Part shown: one piece after another, positions 35,629 to 45,294 of the stretch
Position numbering within the stretch: the first letter of the stretch is position 1
How the letters are laid out: each line of letters begins with the position of its first letter
Assembly (NCBI RefSeq): GCF_001675285.1
Contig: NZ_LSGQ01000005.1
Coordinates: forward strand, 62,001-126,000
DNA length: 64,000 nt
Source: Elizabethkingia miricola
GTDB taxonomy: Bacteria > Bacteroidota > Bacteroidia > Flavobacteriales > Weeksellaceae
Direction: 5' to 3'
Made by a program: the position numbers and the translations under genes
Notes under the pieces: model-generated
Database searches by the model: none
What the model saw: only the letters and a program-made list of their open reading frames with translations
What the model was told of the DNA's origin: nothing

Positions 35629-36176
35629 AATAAAATTTGATTGATTTAGTCTAGCGAATATATAGAAATTTCAATACAATGTCATAAAAAATGTTATTTA
35701 CTGTATAATTGTTTTAAAATATCAATGTATGTGTGTAGATTATTTATACTATTCTTTGTTTTTATGGTATTATTGTATTTCTTGATAAAAATAAATTTGA
35801 ACATAAATTATCTGAAATTTAACAGAAAAAAAGTAGATAAATTATCTGATATTTTTTTTCAATCGCTTTTACATTTCTAAATAGCTAAAAAATATCGGTT
35901 ATGAATAAATAGCGATACACAGACATTTTACATGTAGTTAAGGGTCTGATTAAATTTCTTATAGTTGATACTCTTCGACAGGCTCAGAGTGACATTGCTC
36001 ATTCGAAATATCTTTTTTTTCTAGAGATGTCAGGCTGAGCTAAGTTTATAGAGAGCCTGATGAACTATCGAAGCCTAACTTTTTGATAAAAATTTAAATA
36101 AGCTCTAAAAATGTTAGTAAGTTTATTTTGAACAAGTTTGTTTATTTTTGATAACCATAAAAACTTAATAACCAAT
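35629..36176. other. Gene-poor gap holding an inverted repeat and AT-rich sequence
   Basis: 548 bp between the divergent M43 and GH89 genes. 35629-35940 is very AT-rich and must hold both promoters, but no box is convincing. 35966-36068 contains a second copy of the GTCAGG/GCCTGA inverted repeat seen at 31138-31200, including CGACAGGCTCAGAGTGACAT and TGTCAGGCTGAGC. I see no RNA gene or coding frame. Confidence 0.65.
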
Positions 36177-38315
36177 ATGAAATATCTTTTAACTGTACTC
36201 GTTTTCGTGCTGAATATTTGCCAGCTGTGTTTGGCTCAGGATTTTAAATCTGTGAATAATCTTGCACAAAGGCAATTTCCCTGGCTTGCTGGTAGGTTAG
36301 TTCTAAAGTCTATTCCAAAAGAAAAGGATGCAGATGTTTTTACCTTAATAACCCGAAATAATCAATTATATATTTCTGCATCGTCAGCCAGCGCAGCATC
36401 CAGAGGACTGGATTGGTATGTGAAGCATTATGCGCATCAGGGTATTTCTCACTTTGGAAATAATATCCGGAATATAAATAAGCTTCCGGTAGTTAGTCCT
36501 TTACTGAAAAAGACTTCTTTGGTTCCGTATCGTTATGCCCTGAATTATTGTACCATTAACTATTCTTTCAGCTTTTATACCTGGGAGGATTGGGAAAAGG
36601 AATTGGACTGGATGGCTCTGAATGGAGTCAATATAATGCTGGCACCTGTGGGGACAGAGTTGGTTTGGTATAATACCTTACTAAAGCTAGGCTATACAGA
36701 TGCCGAAGCAAAAGTTTTTATTCCGGGTCCGGCCTTCACGGCATGGTGGCTTATGGGGAATCTTGAAGGTTGGGGCGGTCCTGTAAGTATGGGTATGATG
36801 AAGCAGCAAGCCGAACTTCAGAGAAAGATACTGAAAAGAATGAAAGAATTGGGAATCGAACCTGTATTACAAGGATTCTATGGTATGGTTCCACACGATC
36901 TGAAGAATAAAATAAACGAGGCGAAAGTAATAGAGCAGGGGAAGTGGGCTGGAGGATTTCAGCGTCCCGGGATTTTAGACCCTACAACCAAACTGTTTTC
37001 TAAAATTGCAGATACCTATTATACTGAAATGAAAAACCTGTATGGAGAAGATATTCATTATTTCGGAGGGGAGCCATTTCATGAAGGAGGAAAAACCAAT
37101 GGACTGGATCTGAGAAATGTAGCGGAAAGTATTCAGTCCTCTATGCAGAAAAACTACCCTAACAGTACTTGGGTTCTGCAAGGTTGGCAGCAAAATCCAT
37201 CAGATGGTTTGTTAGCGGGACTGAAAAAAGAAAATATACTTATTATTGAGCTCTTTGGAGAAAATACAGCTAATTGGGAAAAGAGAAAAGGATATGGCGG
37301 AGCCAGTTTTATCTGGTCTAATGTGAGTAATTTCGGAGAGAAAAACGGATTGTATGGCAAATTACAGCGTTTTCTGGATGAGGTTTTCAGAGCTAAAGAA
37401 AGTGTCTATGGTGCAAATTTGAAAGGAATCGGAATTATCCCTGAAGGTATTTTTAATAATCCTGTAGCATACGATCTTATGCTGGATATAGCATGGTATA
37501 ATGAGAAGCCTGCCCTCGACCAATGGCTTACTGAATATACCAAATATAGATATGGGAAAGAAAATAAGGATGTAATACAGGCGTGGAAAGAATTTGCACA
37601 GACCATCTATAGCAGTCCCGATGTTTATCAGGAAGGTCCTTCGGAAAGTATTTACTGTGCAAGGCCTTCTCTGAATGTTAATCCGGTATCTTCATGGGGT
37701 ACACGCAAGCGGAATTATGACCAAAGCCGATTTAAAGAAGCTGTGAAGGTCTTTGTAAAGGCCGACGCTGATTTTAAAGATTCGGAAACTTACCAGACAG
37801 ATAAAACAGATTTTTTGCGACAGGTATGGGCTAATAAAGGAGATACTGTTTATGATGAGCTGATAAAAGCGATTAATGAAAAAAGGACCACAGAAATTCA
37901 GAAATCAGGAAATCAGTTTCTGGAGATGATTTCTACTCAGGATATACTTTTGGGAAATAATGTGCATTTTACTTTAAACAGGTGGCTGAAAGAGGCGGAA
38001 AGCTTCGGGAAAAAGCTTCCGGATGCTCAAAATGTAATGTTTAATGCCAAGTCCCAGCTTACTTATTGGGGACCGGATAATAATCCTAAAACAGATCTGA
38101 GAGATTATGCTCATAAAGAATGGAATGGCCTATTGAGTTCCTTATACTACAATAGGTGGAAAGTATTTATAGAACAGGCTCAATCAGGTATAATTACAGA
38201 TCCTGCAGTTTTTTATAATATGGAGGTTGAATGGTCTAAAGGAAAAAACATATATACTCCGGATAAAATAAGTACATCCCAGATGAAATTATTACAGGAG
38301 AAAATTCTGAAATAA
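36177..38315 (+). CDS. Alpha-N-acetylglucosaminidase (GH89)
   Basis: 712 aa from the ATG at 36177, which gives a clean signal peptide (YLLTVLVFVLNICQLCLAQ); the upstream in-frame ATG at 36138 would not. NAGLU-family marks are RYALNYCTINYSFSFYTWED, WMALNGVNIMLAP, FTAWWLMGNLEGWGGPVS and HYFGGEPFHEGG. The enzyme removes terminal alpha-linked GlcNAc from glycans such as heparan sulfate or mucin O-glycans. The C-terminal ~250 aa are helical, as in the family. It probably works with the GH92 and peptidase genes. Confidence 0.94.
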   Translation: MKYLLTVLVFVLNICQLCLAQDFKSVNNLAQRQFPWLAGRLVLKSIPKEKDADVFTLITRNNQLYISASSASAASRGLDWYVKHYAHQGISHFGNNIRNINKLPVVSPLLKKTSLVPYRYALNYCTINYSFSFYTWEDWEKELDWMALNGVNIMLAPVGTELVWYNTLLKLGYTDAEAKVFIPGPAFTAWWLMGNLEGWGGPVSMGMMKQQAELQRKILKRMKELGIEPVLQGFYGMVPHDLKNKINEAKVIEQGKWAGGFQRPGILDPTTKLFSKIADTYYTEMKNLYGEDIHYFGGEPFHEGGKTNGLDLRNVAESIQSSMQKNYPNSTWVLQGWQQNPSDGLLAGLKKENILIIELFGENTANWEKRKGYGGASFIWSNVSNFGEKNGLYGKLQRFLDEVFRAKESVYGANLKGIGIIPEGIFNNPVAYDLMLDIAWYNEKPALDQWLTEYTKYRYGKENKDVIQAWKEFAQTIYSSPDVYQEGPSESIYCARPSLNVNPVSSWGTRKRNYDQSRFKEAVKVFVKADADFKDSETYQTDKTDFLRQVWANKGDTVYDELIKAINEKRTTEIQKSGNQFLEMISTQDILLGNNVHFTLNRWLKEAESFGKKLPDAQNVMFNAKSQLTYWGPDNNPKTDLRDYAHKEWNGLLSSLYYNRWKVFIEQAQSGIITDPAVFYNMEVEWSKGKNIYTPDKISTSQMKLLQEKILK

Positions 38316-38403
38316 GGAATTAATGGTTTTTATATTTTATTTAATTCTTTTTAAAATTTGTTGTAACAGAATAACTTCCATAATTTTAGAGGAAAATTAA
38401 TAT

Positions 38404-40341
38404 ATGAAAATAAATATTGTTAAGATCTTTACAATTTCAGCGTATTTCTTAGCTGTATCAAACCTGAGTGCTCAACAAGCTTCTAATTATGATTATAAAG
38501 AGGCTTTTAAAGAGCCTTTCTATACCTATAATGGTAATGAGTTTCGTTCAGCAAGTGGCCAGCCGGGCACAAGATATTGGCAAAACCACGCTAACTATGT
38601 TTTAAATATAACTTTAGATGATGCTCAGAATCTTTTTACAGGAAGTGCTGAGGTTCAGTATACCAATAACAGTCCGGATGAATTGAAATTTATTTGGTTT
38701 CAGCTCGATCAGAATTTATTCAAAAAAGAATCCCGCGGAAGTGCAATGATTCCGCTTAACAATTCAAGATATGGTTCAAGTAACTCAGATTTTGAAGGCG
38801 GTTATACTATAAAGTCTGTAAAAGTAGATGGTAAAGAAGTAAAATATACCATTACAGATACCAGAATGCAGGTAGACTTACCTAAAGAACTTAAATCTAA
38901 CGGAGGTTCTGTAAAGGTTAAGATCGATTATTCTTTTGTTTCTCCGGAAGATGGGGCAGACAGAATGGGCTATCTGAAAACAAAGAATGGCAAGATTTAT
39001 ACAATGGCACAATGGTATCCGCGTGTTGAGGTATATGATGATATTAAAGGCTGGAATACAGTTCCATATTTAGGACCTTCAGAGTTTTATCTGGAATATG
39101 GGGATTTTGATGTTAGCATCACGGCACCAAATAATTTTTATGTTGTTGCTTCCGGAGAACTGCAGAATCCCAAAGATGTATATTCCTCCCAGCAGCTGAA
39201 AAAATGGGACGATGCCAAAAACAGTGAAAAAGCTGTAGTAATTCGTTCGGCTTCAGAGGTAGGAGAAAATGCGGCTAAGAGCGGAAATAAAACCTGGAAA
39301 TTTAAGATGAAACAAAGCCGTGACTTTGCTTTTGCAGCATCCCCGGCATTTATTTTAGATGCGGCAAGAATTAATCTTCCTTCTGGTAAAAAGTCACTGG
39401 CTATTTCTGCGTATCCGGTGGAAAGCGACGGACAGGGAGCATGGAGCAGGTCTACAGAATACACAAAAGCTTCTATCGAACATTATTCTAAGCAATGGTT
39501 CGAATATCCTTATCCAAATGCAGTGAATGTTGCTGGTATAACAAACGGTATGGAATATCCGGGGATTGTGTTCTGTAAATACACATCTAAGGGTGCCGGA
39601 CTATGGGGTGTAACTGACCATGAATTTGGACATACATGGTTCCCGATGATTGTAGGATCTAATGAAAGAAAGCATGCTTGGATGGATGAGGGGTTCAATA
39701 CATTTATCAATGGTATTTCTACAGAGGCTTTCAATAATGGAGAATACTATAGAAAAGGTTCTTCACGCGGTATGACGGGATATCTGTTCAGTGATAAACT
39801 GGAGCCTGTAGATACACCACCGGATGCTATGAGAGAATCCAGTATTGGTGCTTTAGCTTATTATAAGCCAGGGACAGCACTCAAGATTTTACGTAATAAT
39901 GTTATTGGCAAAGAGAGATTTGATAAAGCTTTCAGGGAATATATTAACCGTTGGGCTTACAAACACCCGGTTCCGGACGATTTCTTCCGTACTATAGAGA
40001 ATGTAGCGGGAGAAGACTTAGGTTGGTTCTGGAGAAGCTGGATTCAAAATAACTGGAAACTGGATCAGGCGATCTCAAGTGTTAAATATGTTGATAATAG
40101 CTATACTAAAGGTGCTGTAATAACTATCCAGAATCTGGAGAAAATACCAATGCCTGTAGATTTGAGAATTCAGTTTAAAGACGGAAGCCAGCAGGATATG
40201 TCTTTACCTGTAGAGATCTGGAGAAGAAATTCAGAATGGACATTTAAAGTTCCGACGACAAAAGAAATACAGACTGTGATTATTGATCCGGATGGAAACT
40301 TCCCGGACATCAATCCTTCTAATAATGTTTGGAAGGGGTAA
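38404..40341 (+). CDS. M1 family zinc aminopeptidase
   Basis: A 645-aa exported enzyme (signal ending SNLSAQ). It has an N-terminal beta domain, and a catalytic domain with the exopeptidase-type [10 protein letters not shown] in place of GAMEN and the zinc motif HEFGH (His406, His410) with Glu429 exactly 18 residues later ([10 protein letters not shown]). A beta domain follows. M1 enzymes remove N-terminal residues from peptides; the export signal suggests periplasmic or secreted use. The next gene starts 46 bp downstream. Confidence 0.93.
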   Translation: MKINIVKIFTISAYFLAVSNLSAQQASNYDYKEAFKEPFYTYNGNEFRSASGQPGTRYWQNHANYVLNITLDDAQNLFTGSAEVQYTNNSPDELKFIWFQLDQNLFKKESRGSAMIPLNNSRYGSSNSDFEGGYTIKSVKVDGKEVKYTITDTRMQVDLPKELKSNGGSVKVKIDYSFVSPEDGADRMGYLKTKNGKIYTMAQWYPRVEVYDDIKGWNTVPYLGPSEFYLEYGDFDVSITAPNNFYVVASGELQNPKDVYSSQQLKKWDDAKNSEKAVVIRSASEVGENAAKSGNKTWKFKMKQSRDFAFAASPAFILDAARINLPSGKKSLAISAYPVESDGQGAWSRSTEYTKASIEHYSKQWFEYPYPNAVNVAGITNGMEYPGIVFCKYTSKGAGLWGVTDHEFGHTWFPMIVGSNERKHAWMDEGFNTFINGISTEAFNNGEYYRKGSSRGMTGYLFSDKLEPVDTPPDAMRESSIGALAYYKPGTALKILRNNVIGKERFDKAFREYINRWAYKHPVPDDFFRTIENVAGEDLGWFWRSWIQNNWKLDQAISSVKYVDNSYTKGAVITIQNLEKIPMPVDLRIQFKDGSQQDMSLPVEIWRRNSEWTFKVPTTKEIQTVIIDPDGNFPDINPSNNVWKG

Positions 40342-40387
40342 GTCAGTAAAGAATCAACAGAATTAAAGATTTACGAAAGAGAGATAA

Positions 40388-41221
40388 ATGAAGAATATTT
40401 TTTTAGGTTTAGCGCTTGGATTCTCCTTGTCAGTTTTTGGGCAGGAGCTAAAAGTAATGAGTTTCAATATACGGATGTCTACAGATTCGGATAAAGATAA
40501 TTCGTGGAAGAATCGTAAAGATGAAGCCTTGCAACTTATGGATTATTATCATCCTGCAATTTTAGGGGTTCAGGAAGCCTTACCGGAACAGATGAAGGAT
40601 ATTAAAAATGGATTGGCTGGCTATGATTATATAGGTGTTGGCCGTGATGATGGTAAAGATAAAGGCGAGTTTTCTGCAATTTTTTATGATACTCAAAAAC
40701 TTAAAAAACTTCAGGGAAGTACTTTCTGGTTATCGGAAACTCCGGACAAGCCTTCTAAAGGTTGGGATGCTGCACTAAACAGAATATGTACCTATGCACT
40801 GTTTCAGGATCTGAAAACCCAAAAGAAATTCTGGGCTTTCAATCTGCATTTTGATCATATCGGAAACGAGGCCAGAAAACAGTCTTCAAGATTGATTCTG
40901 AAGAAAATGAAAGAGCTGAATAAGGAAAATTATCCTGTGGTACTTTCCGGAGACTTTAACCTTACAGAAGAAACAGAACCACTGAAGATTATTGCTGGTG
41001 AAATGAAAGACTCTTTTTACAATAGCGAAAAAAAGCAATATGGCCCGAAAGGAACATTTCAGGACTTTAATATAAATGTTCCGGCCAAAGACCGGATCGA
41101 TTATATTTTTGTAAAGGGCTTCAGAGTTTTATCACAAAGGCATATCAATGACAGAAGAGAAAATCTGCTTTATCCCTCAGATCACTTTCCGGTACTTGCG
41201 GAATTAAAGTTTGAAAAATAA
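40388..41221 (+). CDS. Exported endonuclease/exonuclease/phosphatase-family protein
   Basis: A 277-aa protein with a signal peptide (FLGLALGFSLSVFG) and EEP-fold motifs: MSFNIRMSTD (metal Asn), GVQEALPEQ (Glu), NLHFDHIGNEAR (His), LSGDFNLTEET (Asp/Asn), RIDYIFVKG and SDHFPVLAEL (catalytic His). Exported members in Bacteroidota hydrolyse phosphodiesters or phospholipid/sugar phosphates; the exact substrate is not clear. A bidirectional terminator follows. Confidence 0.9.
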   Translation: MKNIFLGLALGFSLSVFGQELKVMSFNIRMSTDSDKDNSWKNRKDEALQLMDYYHPAILGVQEALPEQMKDIKNGLAGYDYIGVGRDDGKDKGEFSAIFYDTQKLKKLQGSTFWLSETPDKPSKGWDAALNRICTYALFQDLKTQKKFWAFNLHFDHIGNEARKQSSRLILKKMKELNKENYPVVLSGDFNLTEETEPLKIIAGEMKDSFYNSEKKQYGPKGTFQDFNINVPAKDRIDYIFVKGFRVLSQRHINDRRENLLYPSDHFPVLAELKFEK

Positions 41222-41225
41222 AAGA

Positions 41226-41252
41226 AACGCTGCCATTGGCAGCGTTTTTTAT
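41226..41252. terminator. Bidirectional terminator between the EEP gene and the peptide array
   Basis: A stem AAACGCTGCC/GGCAGCGTTT is followed by T6 on the plus strand and preceded by an A-rich run, so it can end both the EEP gene and the minus-strand peptide array. Confidence 0.88.
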
Positions 41253-41268
41253 AAAATAGAATTTGTGT

Positions 41269-41469
41269 TTAACATTGATTTAAGCGTAAAGGAACACATT
41301 CATTGTTTGAATTGCAGCAGGTTCTGGCCGGGCAAACTTTATCATCGATAATGTGTCCGTCATCATCTGCTATAATCATGCAAACCTGATAGCCTGGTGT
41401 TGGACCAGATCCTCCAATAATTTCCTTTAATACACTCCTTTTTAATGGATTTAATAATTTTTCTTTCAT
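41269..41469 (-). CDS. GG-leader cysteine-rich peptide 5
   Basis: 66 aa from the ATG at 41469. The leader NPLKRSVLKEIIGG ends in a double glycine, then a core of ~45 residues (SGPTPGYQVC, with CPARTCCNSNNEC and a final C) has six cysteines. It is the most divergent member of the array. Leader type and cysteine spacing resemble the Chryseobacterium-group bacteriocin-like peptides. Neither a modifying enzyme nor a C39 peptidase transporter is nearby. Confidence 0.72.
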   Translation of the reverse strand: MKEKLLNPLKRSVLKEIIGGSGPTPGYQVCMIIADDDGHIIDDKVCPARTCCNSNNECVPLRLNQC

Positions 41470-41479
41470 ATCCGAAATA

Positions 41480-41626
41480 TTAAATACACATATACTTTCT
41501 TGGGTCTCTGCAAATATTGCCGGTACTGCAGCATAGTCCCCTAGGACAAGACATATCTTCCTGGCATTCTGTAATGGCAGCTCCACCGCTAATTTGCTTT
41601 AAACTTTTTCTTACTAATTTTTTCAT
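41480..41626 (-). CDS. GG-leader cysteine-rich peptide 4
   Basis: 48 aa: leader KKLVRKSLKQISGG, then a core with CQEDMSCPRGLCCSTGNIC and a final cysteine, a six-cysteine pattern like small disulfide-knotted peptides. It lies 10 bp before peptide 5 on the same transcript. Too short for standard gene calls. Confidence 0.75.
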   Translation of the reverse strand: MKKLVRKSLKQISGGAAITECQEDMSCPRGLCCSTGNICRDPRKYMCI

Positions 41627-41643
41627 GATGGGTTTATTTTAGA

Positions 41644-41823
41644 TTATTCAATGGGTGTTGGCCAGCATTCTGATTGTGCACATCCAAGGCTAAATTCGGT
41701 GCATGTGGTTCCTGGAACGCAATTGGTCTGTACATTGCCGAACATATCTGTAATCGTTGTACATCTGCAGTCTTTTTTACCTCCTAAAATTGTTTTTAAA
41801 GAGCTTCTTATTAACTTTTTCAT
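41644..41823 (-). CDS. GG-leader cysteine-rich peptide 3
   Basis: 59 aa: leader KKLIRSSLKTILGG followed by KKDCRC and a core with C-x4-5-C spacing ending SECWPTPIE. It shares DC-x-C, CT-x-(F/I)-S and the C-x-P-x-PIE end with peptides 1 and 2. It starts 17 bp after peptide 2. Confidence 0.78.
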   Translation of the reverse strand: MKKLIRSSLKTILGGKKDCRCTTITDMFGNVQTNCVPGTTCTEFSLGCAQSECWPTPIE

Positions 41824-41840
41824 AATAGGTTGTTTTTAGA

Positions 41841-42017
41841 TTATTCGATTGGAGCTGGTTGACATTCTTGTTGAAAACATGCAATACTTATTTGTGTACA
41901 AGTGTCGGTAACACAATCTCCACTTGTTGATCCGTCAGGGTAAGTAAATCTGATGCATCTGCAATCTAGCTTACCTCCTAAAATTGTTTTTAAGGAATTT
42001 CTTACTAACTTTTTCAT
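41841..42017 (-). CDS. GG-leader cysteine-rich peptide 2
   Basis: 58 aa: leader KKLVRNSLKTILGG, core KLDCRC, DGSTSGDC, CTQISIAC and the end ECQPAPIE. It is close to peptide 1 (same DGSTSGD and CTQIS blocks) and separated from it by 17 bp, so the array grew by tandem duplication. Confidence 0.78.
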   Translation of the reverse strand: MKKLVRNSLKTILGGKLDCRCIRFTYPDGSTSGDCVTDTCTQISIACFQQECQPAPIE

Positions 42018-42034
42018 GATAGGTTAATTTTAGA

Positions 42035-42214
42035 TTATTCGATTGGTGTTGGCCAGCAGTCTCTTTGTCCACAATGAAAACTTATTTGTGTACAGAATTC
42101 GGTTGCACAGTTATCACCACTTGTTGAACCGTCTTGATAAATAACTCTTTGGCAATAGCAGTCTAATTTTCCTCCTGAAATAGCTTTCAGTGAATTTCTT
42201 TTTAATTTTTTCAT
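42035..42214 (-). CDS. GG-leader cysteine-rich peptide 1
   Basis: 59 aa, first gene of the array: leader KKLKRNSLKAISGG, core KLDCYC, DGSTSGDNC, CTQISFHC and the end DCWPTPIE. Six cysteines. The promoter should lie in the 42215-42391 gap behind clpB. Export by a C39-type double-glycine transporter encoded elsewhere is likely from the leader. Confidence 0.78.
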   Translation of the reverse strand: MKKLKRNSLKAISGGKLDCYCQRVIYQDGSTSGDNCATEFCTQISFHCGQRDCWPTPIE

Positions 42215-42322
42215 AATTAAATATTTGGTTGTTATTTGATGAAATGCTAATATAGTAAAAATATGATATTTATCATGTTTATGTGTTTAAAGTTTTTATT
42301 GTTAAGTGTTTAATAGATAAAA

Positions 42323-42355
42323 GATTACGCCGCAAGCAATGCCTGCGGCGTAATC
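42323..42355 (-). terminator. Terminator of clpB
   Basis: A perfect 12-bp stem GATTACGCCGCA/TGCGGCGTAATC; on the minus strand it is followed by TTTTATC. It lies ~37 bp past the clpB stop codon. Confidence 0.9.
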
Positions 42356-42391
42356 CGATAAATAAAATATGATATATGAAAAAATGTTTTT

Positions 42392-44986
42392 TTACTGGTC
42401 GGTTGGTCTGAATACCAATCCGCTTTCTTCGAAGTAGTCTAATGTAATTCTGTCGCCGTCATTAACATTTCCTGCAAGGATCTCTTTGGAAAGTTTATTC
42501 AATACCTCCTGCTGGATTACTCTTTTTAAAGGTCTTGCACCGAATGCAGGATCATAGCCTTTGTTCATTAAGTAATCAACCGCATCCTGAGTTGCTGTCA
42601 TAATGATATTGCGTTTTGCTAACATTTCATTGAATCCTCTTAACTGATATTGTACAATTTTTCCGATCTCTTTTTTGCTTAAAGGCTGGAATAATACTAC
42701 TTCATCAATTCTGTTCAGGAATTCCGGACGAAGACTTTGTTTTAGAAGATCAAAAACTTCATCTTTTGTTTTCTCAATGACCTCTTCGTGATTTTCATCA
42801 GTAAGGTTTTCAAAATTCTCCTGAATCAGATGAGATCCAAGGTTGGAAGTCATAATGATAATTGAGTTTTTGAAGTTTACCACACGTCCTTTATTATCTG
42901 TTAAACGCCCGTCATCTAGCACCTGTAATAAGGTGTTGAAAACATCCGGATGCGCTTTTTCAATTTCATCCAAAAGAACAACAGAATAAGGTCTTCTTCT
43001 TACAGCTTCCGTTAATTGTCCGCCTTCATCATAACCTACATACCCCGGAGGCGCTCCTACTAATCTGGAAACACTATGACGTTCCTGATATTCACTCATA
43101 TCGATTCTGGTCATATTGTTTTCATCATCGAAAAGGAATTCAGCTAAAGCTTTTGCAAGTTCCGTTTTACCAACACCAGTCGTTCCCAGGAATAAGAATG
43201 AGCCAATAGGTTTTTTCTCATCACTCAGCCCGGCACGATTTCTTCTGATAGCGTCTGCAACAGCCTGAATAGCTTCTTCCTGTCCAACAACTCTTTTATG
43301 GAGTTCATCTTCCAGATGAAGTAACTTTTCTCTTTCGGATTGGATTAGCTTGGTTACAGGTATACCTGTCCATTTAGCAATAACTTCCGAAATATTTTCT
43401 GCAGTAACTTCTTCTTTTATCAGTTCGTTCTGATGGTTTTGCATTTCAAGCTCTACTTTGCTTAGCTCTTCTTCTTTTTCACGAAGTTTTCCGTATTGGA
43501 TCTCAGCTACTTTTGCATAATCACCTGTTCTGGAAGCTCTTTCAGCTTCTAATTTCAGTGATTCAATATCTTTTTTGATCTGAGTTAAGTCCTCAGATTT
43601 CTGTTTTTCTTTTAGCCATTTAGCATTTATTGTATTACGCTCTTCATTTATTCTGGACAAATCTTCTTTCAGATGATCTATTTTTACCTGATTTCCTTCT
43701 CTGGAAATAGCCGCCAGTTCAATTTCCATCTGCATTATTTTCCGATCCAGAACGTCTAATTCTTCCGGCTTGGAATTGATTTCCATTCTTAGTTTGGCAG
43801 AAGCTTCATCAATAAGGTCAATAGCCTTATCCGGTAAGAAACGGTCGGAGATATATCTTTGCGACATTTCTACTGCAGCAATAATAGCTTCATCTTTTAT
43901 TCTCACCTTGTGGTGGGCTTCATACTTGTCTTTGATACCACGAAGAATAGAAATTGCAGATTCAGTATCCGGTTCTTCCACCATTACCTTCTGGAAACGG
44001 CGCTCCAAAGCTTTATCTTTTTCGAAGTATTTCTGATATTCACTCAGTGTAGTTGCGCCTATAGCTCTAAGCTCTCCTCTTGCCAATGCAGGCTTTAAGA
44101 TATTAGCCGCATCCATTGCGCCTTCTCCGCCACCTGCTCCTACAAGGGTATGGATCTCGTCAATGAAAAGGATAATTTGTCCGTCAGATTTTATAACTTC
44201 ATTTACAACAGACTTTAAACGTTCTTCAAATTCACCTTTGTATTTTGCTCCGGCAATTAACGCCCCCATATCCAATGAATATAAAGTTTTATCCATCAGA
44301 TTTTCCGGTACATCTCCAGAGATTATTCTGTGTGCTATACCTTCAGCAATTGCTGTTTTACCTACACCAGGTTCTCCAATCAGGATCGGGTTGTTTTTGG
44401 TTCTTCTTGATAAGATCTGAAGAACCCTTCTTATTTCTTCATCACGTCCGATAACCGGATCTAATTTGCCTTCAGCAGCTAATTCATTAAAATTCTTAGC
44501 GTATTTGTTTAATGATTGATAGGTTTCTTCTGAACTTGCAGAAGTCGCTTTACTGCCTTTTCTAAGTTCATTAATTGCTCCTTCCAATAGTTTGCGGGTA
44601 ACCCCCATATCTTTTAGCATTTGAGAAACCGGTGAATTGGTTTCAATTAATGCTAACCATAGATGTTCGATGGTTACGAACTCATCGCCCATTTTCTTTG
44701 CAATATTAGGAGCATCCAACAAAACTTTGTTAGCTGTTTGGGAAAGATAAATATTTCCGCCCTGTACTTTTGGAAGGCTTTCTATGCTTTCACGGTTTCT
44801 TTCCCTTACTAAAGCAGCGTCTGCTTCAGATTTTTTTAAAAGGAAAGGTGATATATTTTCATCTACCTGAAAAATGCCTTCAAGTAAATGTTGAGGTTCA
44901 ATACTTTGGTTGCCAAATTCCATAGCTGTCTGTTGCGCAGCCTGAATGGCTTCTTGTGATTTTACAGTATATTGGTTTAAATTCAT
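42392..44986 (-). CDS. clpB: ATP-dependent disaggregase ClpB
   Basis: An 864-aa Hsp100 chaperone with the full ClpB plan: an N-domain from [20 protein letters not shown]1 with Walker [10 protein letters not shown] and [12 protein letters not shown], a coiled-coil middle domain (~410-530) that separates ClpB from ClpA/C, and AAA2 with [16 protein letters not shown] and [14 protein letters not shown]. It rescues aggregated proteins with DnaK after heat stress. A CIRCE or other heat-shock site was not seen upstream. Confidence 0.97.
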   Translation of the reverse strand: MNLNQYTVKSQEAIQAAQQTAMEFGNQSIEPQHLLEGIFQVDENISPFLLKKSEADAALVRERNRESIESLPKVQGGNIYLSQTANKVLLDAPNIAKKMGDEFVTIEHLWLALIETNSPVSQMLKDMGVTRKLLEGAINELRKGSKATSASSEETYQSLNKYAKNFNELAAEGKLDPVIGRDEEIRRVLQILSRRTKNNPILIGEPGVGKTAIAEGIAHRIISGDVPENLMDKTLYSLDMGALIAGAKYKGEFEERLKSVVNEVIKSDGQIILFIDEIHTLVGAGGGEGAMDAANILKPALARGELRAIGATTLSEYQKYFEKDKALERRFQKVMVEEPDTESAISILRGIKDKYEAHHKVRIKDEAIIAAVEMSQRYISDRFLPDKAIDLIDEASAKLRMEINSKPEELDVLDRKIMQMEIELAAISREGNQVKIDHLKEDLSRINEERNTINAKWLKEKQKSEDLTQIKKDIESLKLEAERASRTGDYAKVAEIQYGKLREKEEELSKVELEMQNHQNELIKEEVTAENISEVIAKWTGIPVTKLIQSEREKLLHLEDELHKRVVGQEEAIQAVADAIRRNRAGLSDEKKPIGSFLFLGTTGVGKTELAKALAEFLFDDENNMTRIDMSEYQERHSVSRLVGAPPGYVGYDEGGQLTEAVRRRPYSVVLLDEIEKAHPDVFNTLLQVLDDGRLTDNKGRVVNFKNSIIIMTSNLGSHLIQENFENLTDENHEEVIEKTKDEVFDLLKQSLRPEFLNRIDEVVLFQPLSKKEIGKIVQYQLRGFNEMLAKRNIIMTATQDAVDYLMNKGYDPAFGARPLKRVIQQEVLNKLSKEILAGNVNDGDRITLDYFEESGLVFRPTDQ

Positions 44987-45294
44987 ATTTGATATTTTTT
45001 GTAATTTTTTAAGCTTTCTAAGTTTTGAAATTTGAGATTTGGCTCTCCCGAATCATTTCAGCTAGGTCTGAAGTTTTAATCCGTATTATACCAAATCTCA
45101 GATTTCGGTTTAATCATTTAATTCTGGTGTTTTGTACTCAAAATGTGTTCTATTTTGATTTATTCCTAAAATTAGGACAAATTTTCCGGTTGTAAATTTC
45201 GAAAATGTTAATTTTGAGCCAAATTTTCCGAATTTGTGATGGAATTAATTTTATTATATGCCATAAAATTTGTTATTTACAAACCAGAAATAAA
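44987..45294. other. Intergenic gap between clpB and the ABC genes
   Basis: 308 bp between divergent genes, so both promoters must lie here. The sequence is AT-rich, with scattered TTTG but no clear -33/-7 pair and no RNA gene. An in-frame upstream start at 45205 would extend the ABC protein by 30 residues, but they do not resemble the family. Confidence 0.5.

Noticed and set aside
41269-44986. Full RiPP cluster including the EEP protein or ClpB as maturation enzymes
   Set aside because: Both neighbours have clear housekeeping families, separate terminators lie between, and no radical SAM, LanM, YcaO or C39 protein is present.
45205-45294. N-terminal extension of the ABC ATPase from ATG 45205
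   Set aside because: The 30 extra residues are hydrophobic and cysteine-rich, unlike the rest, and adjacent ATGs at 45295/45298 follow a typical AT-rich leader.
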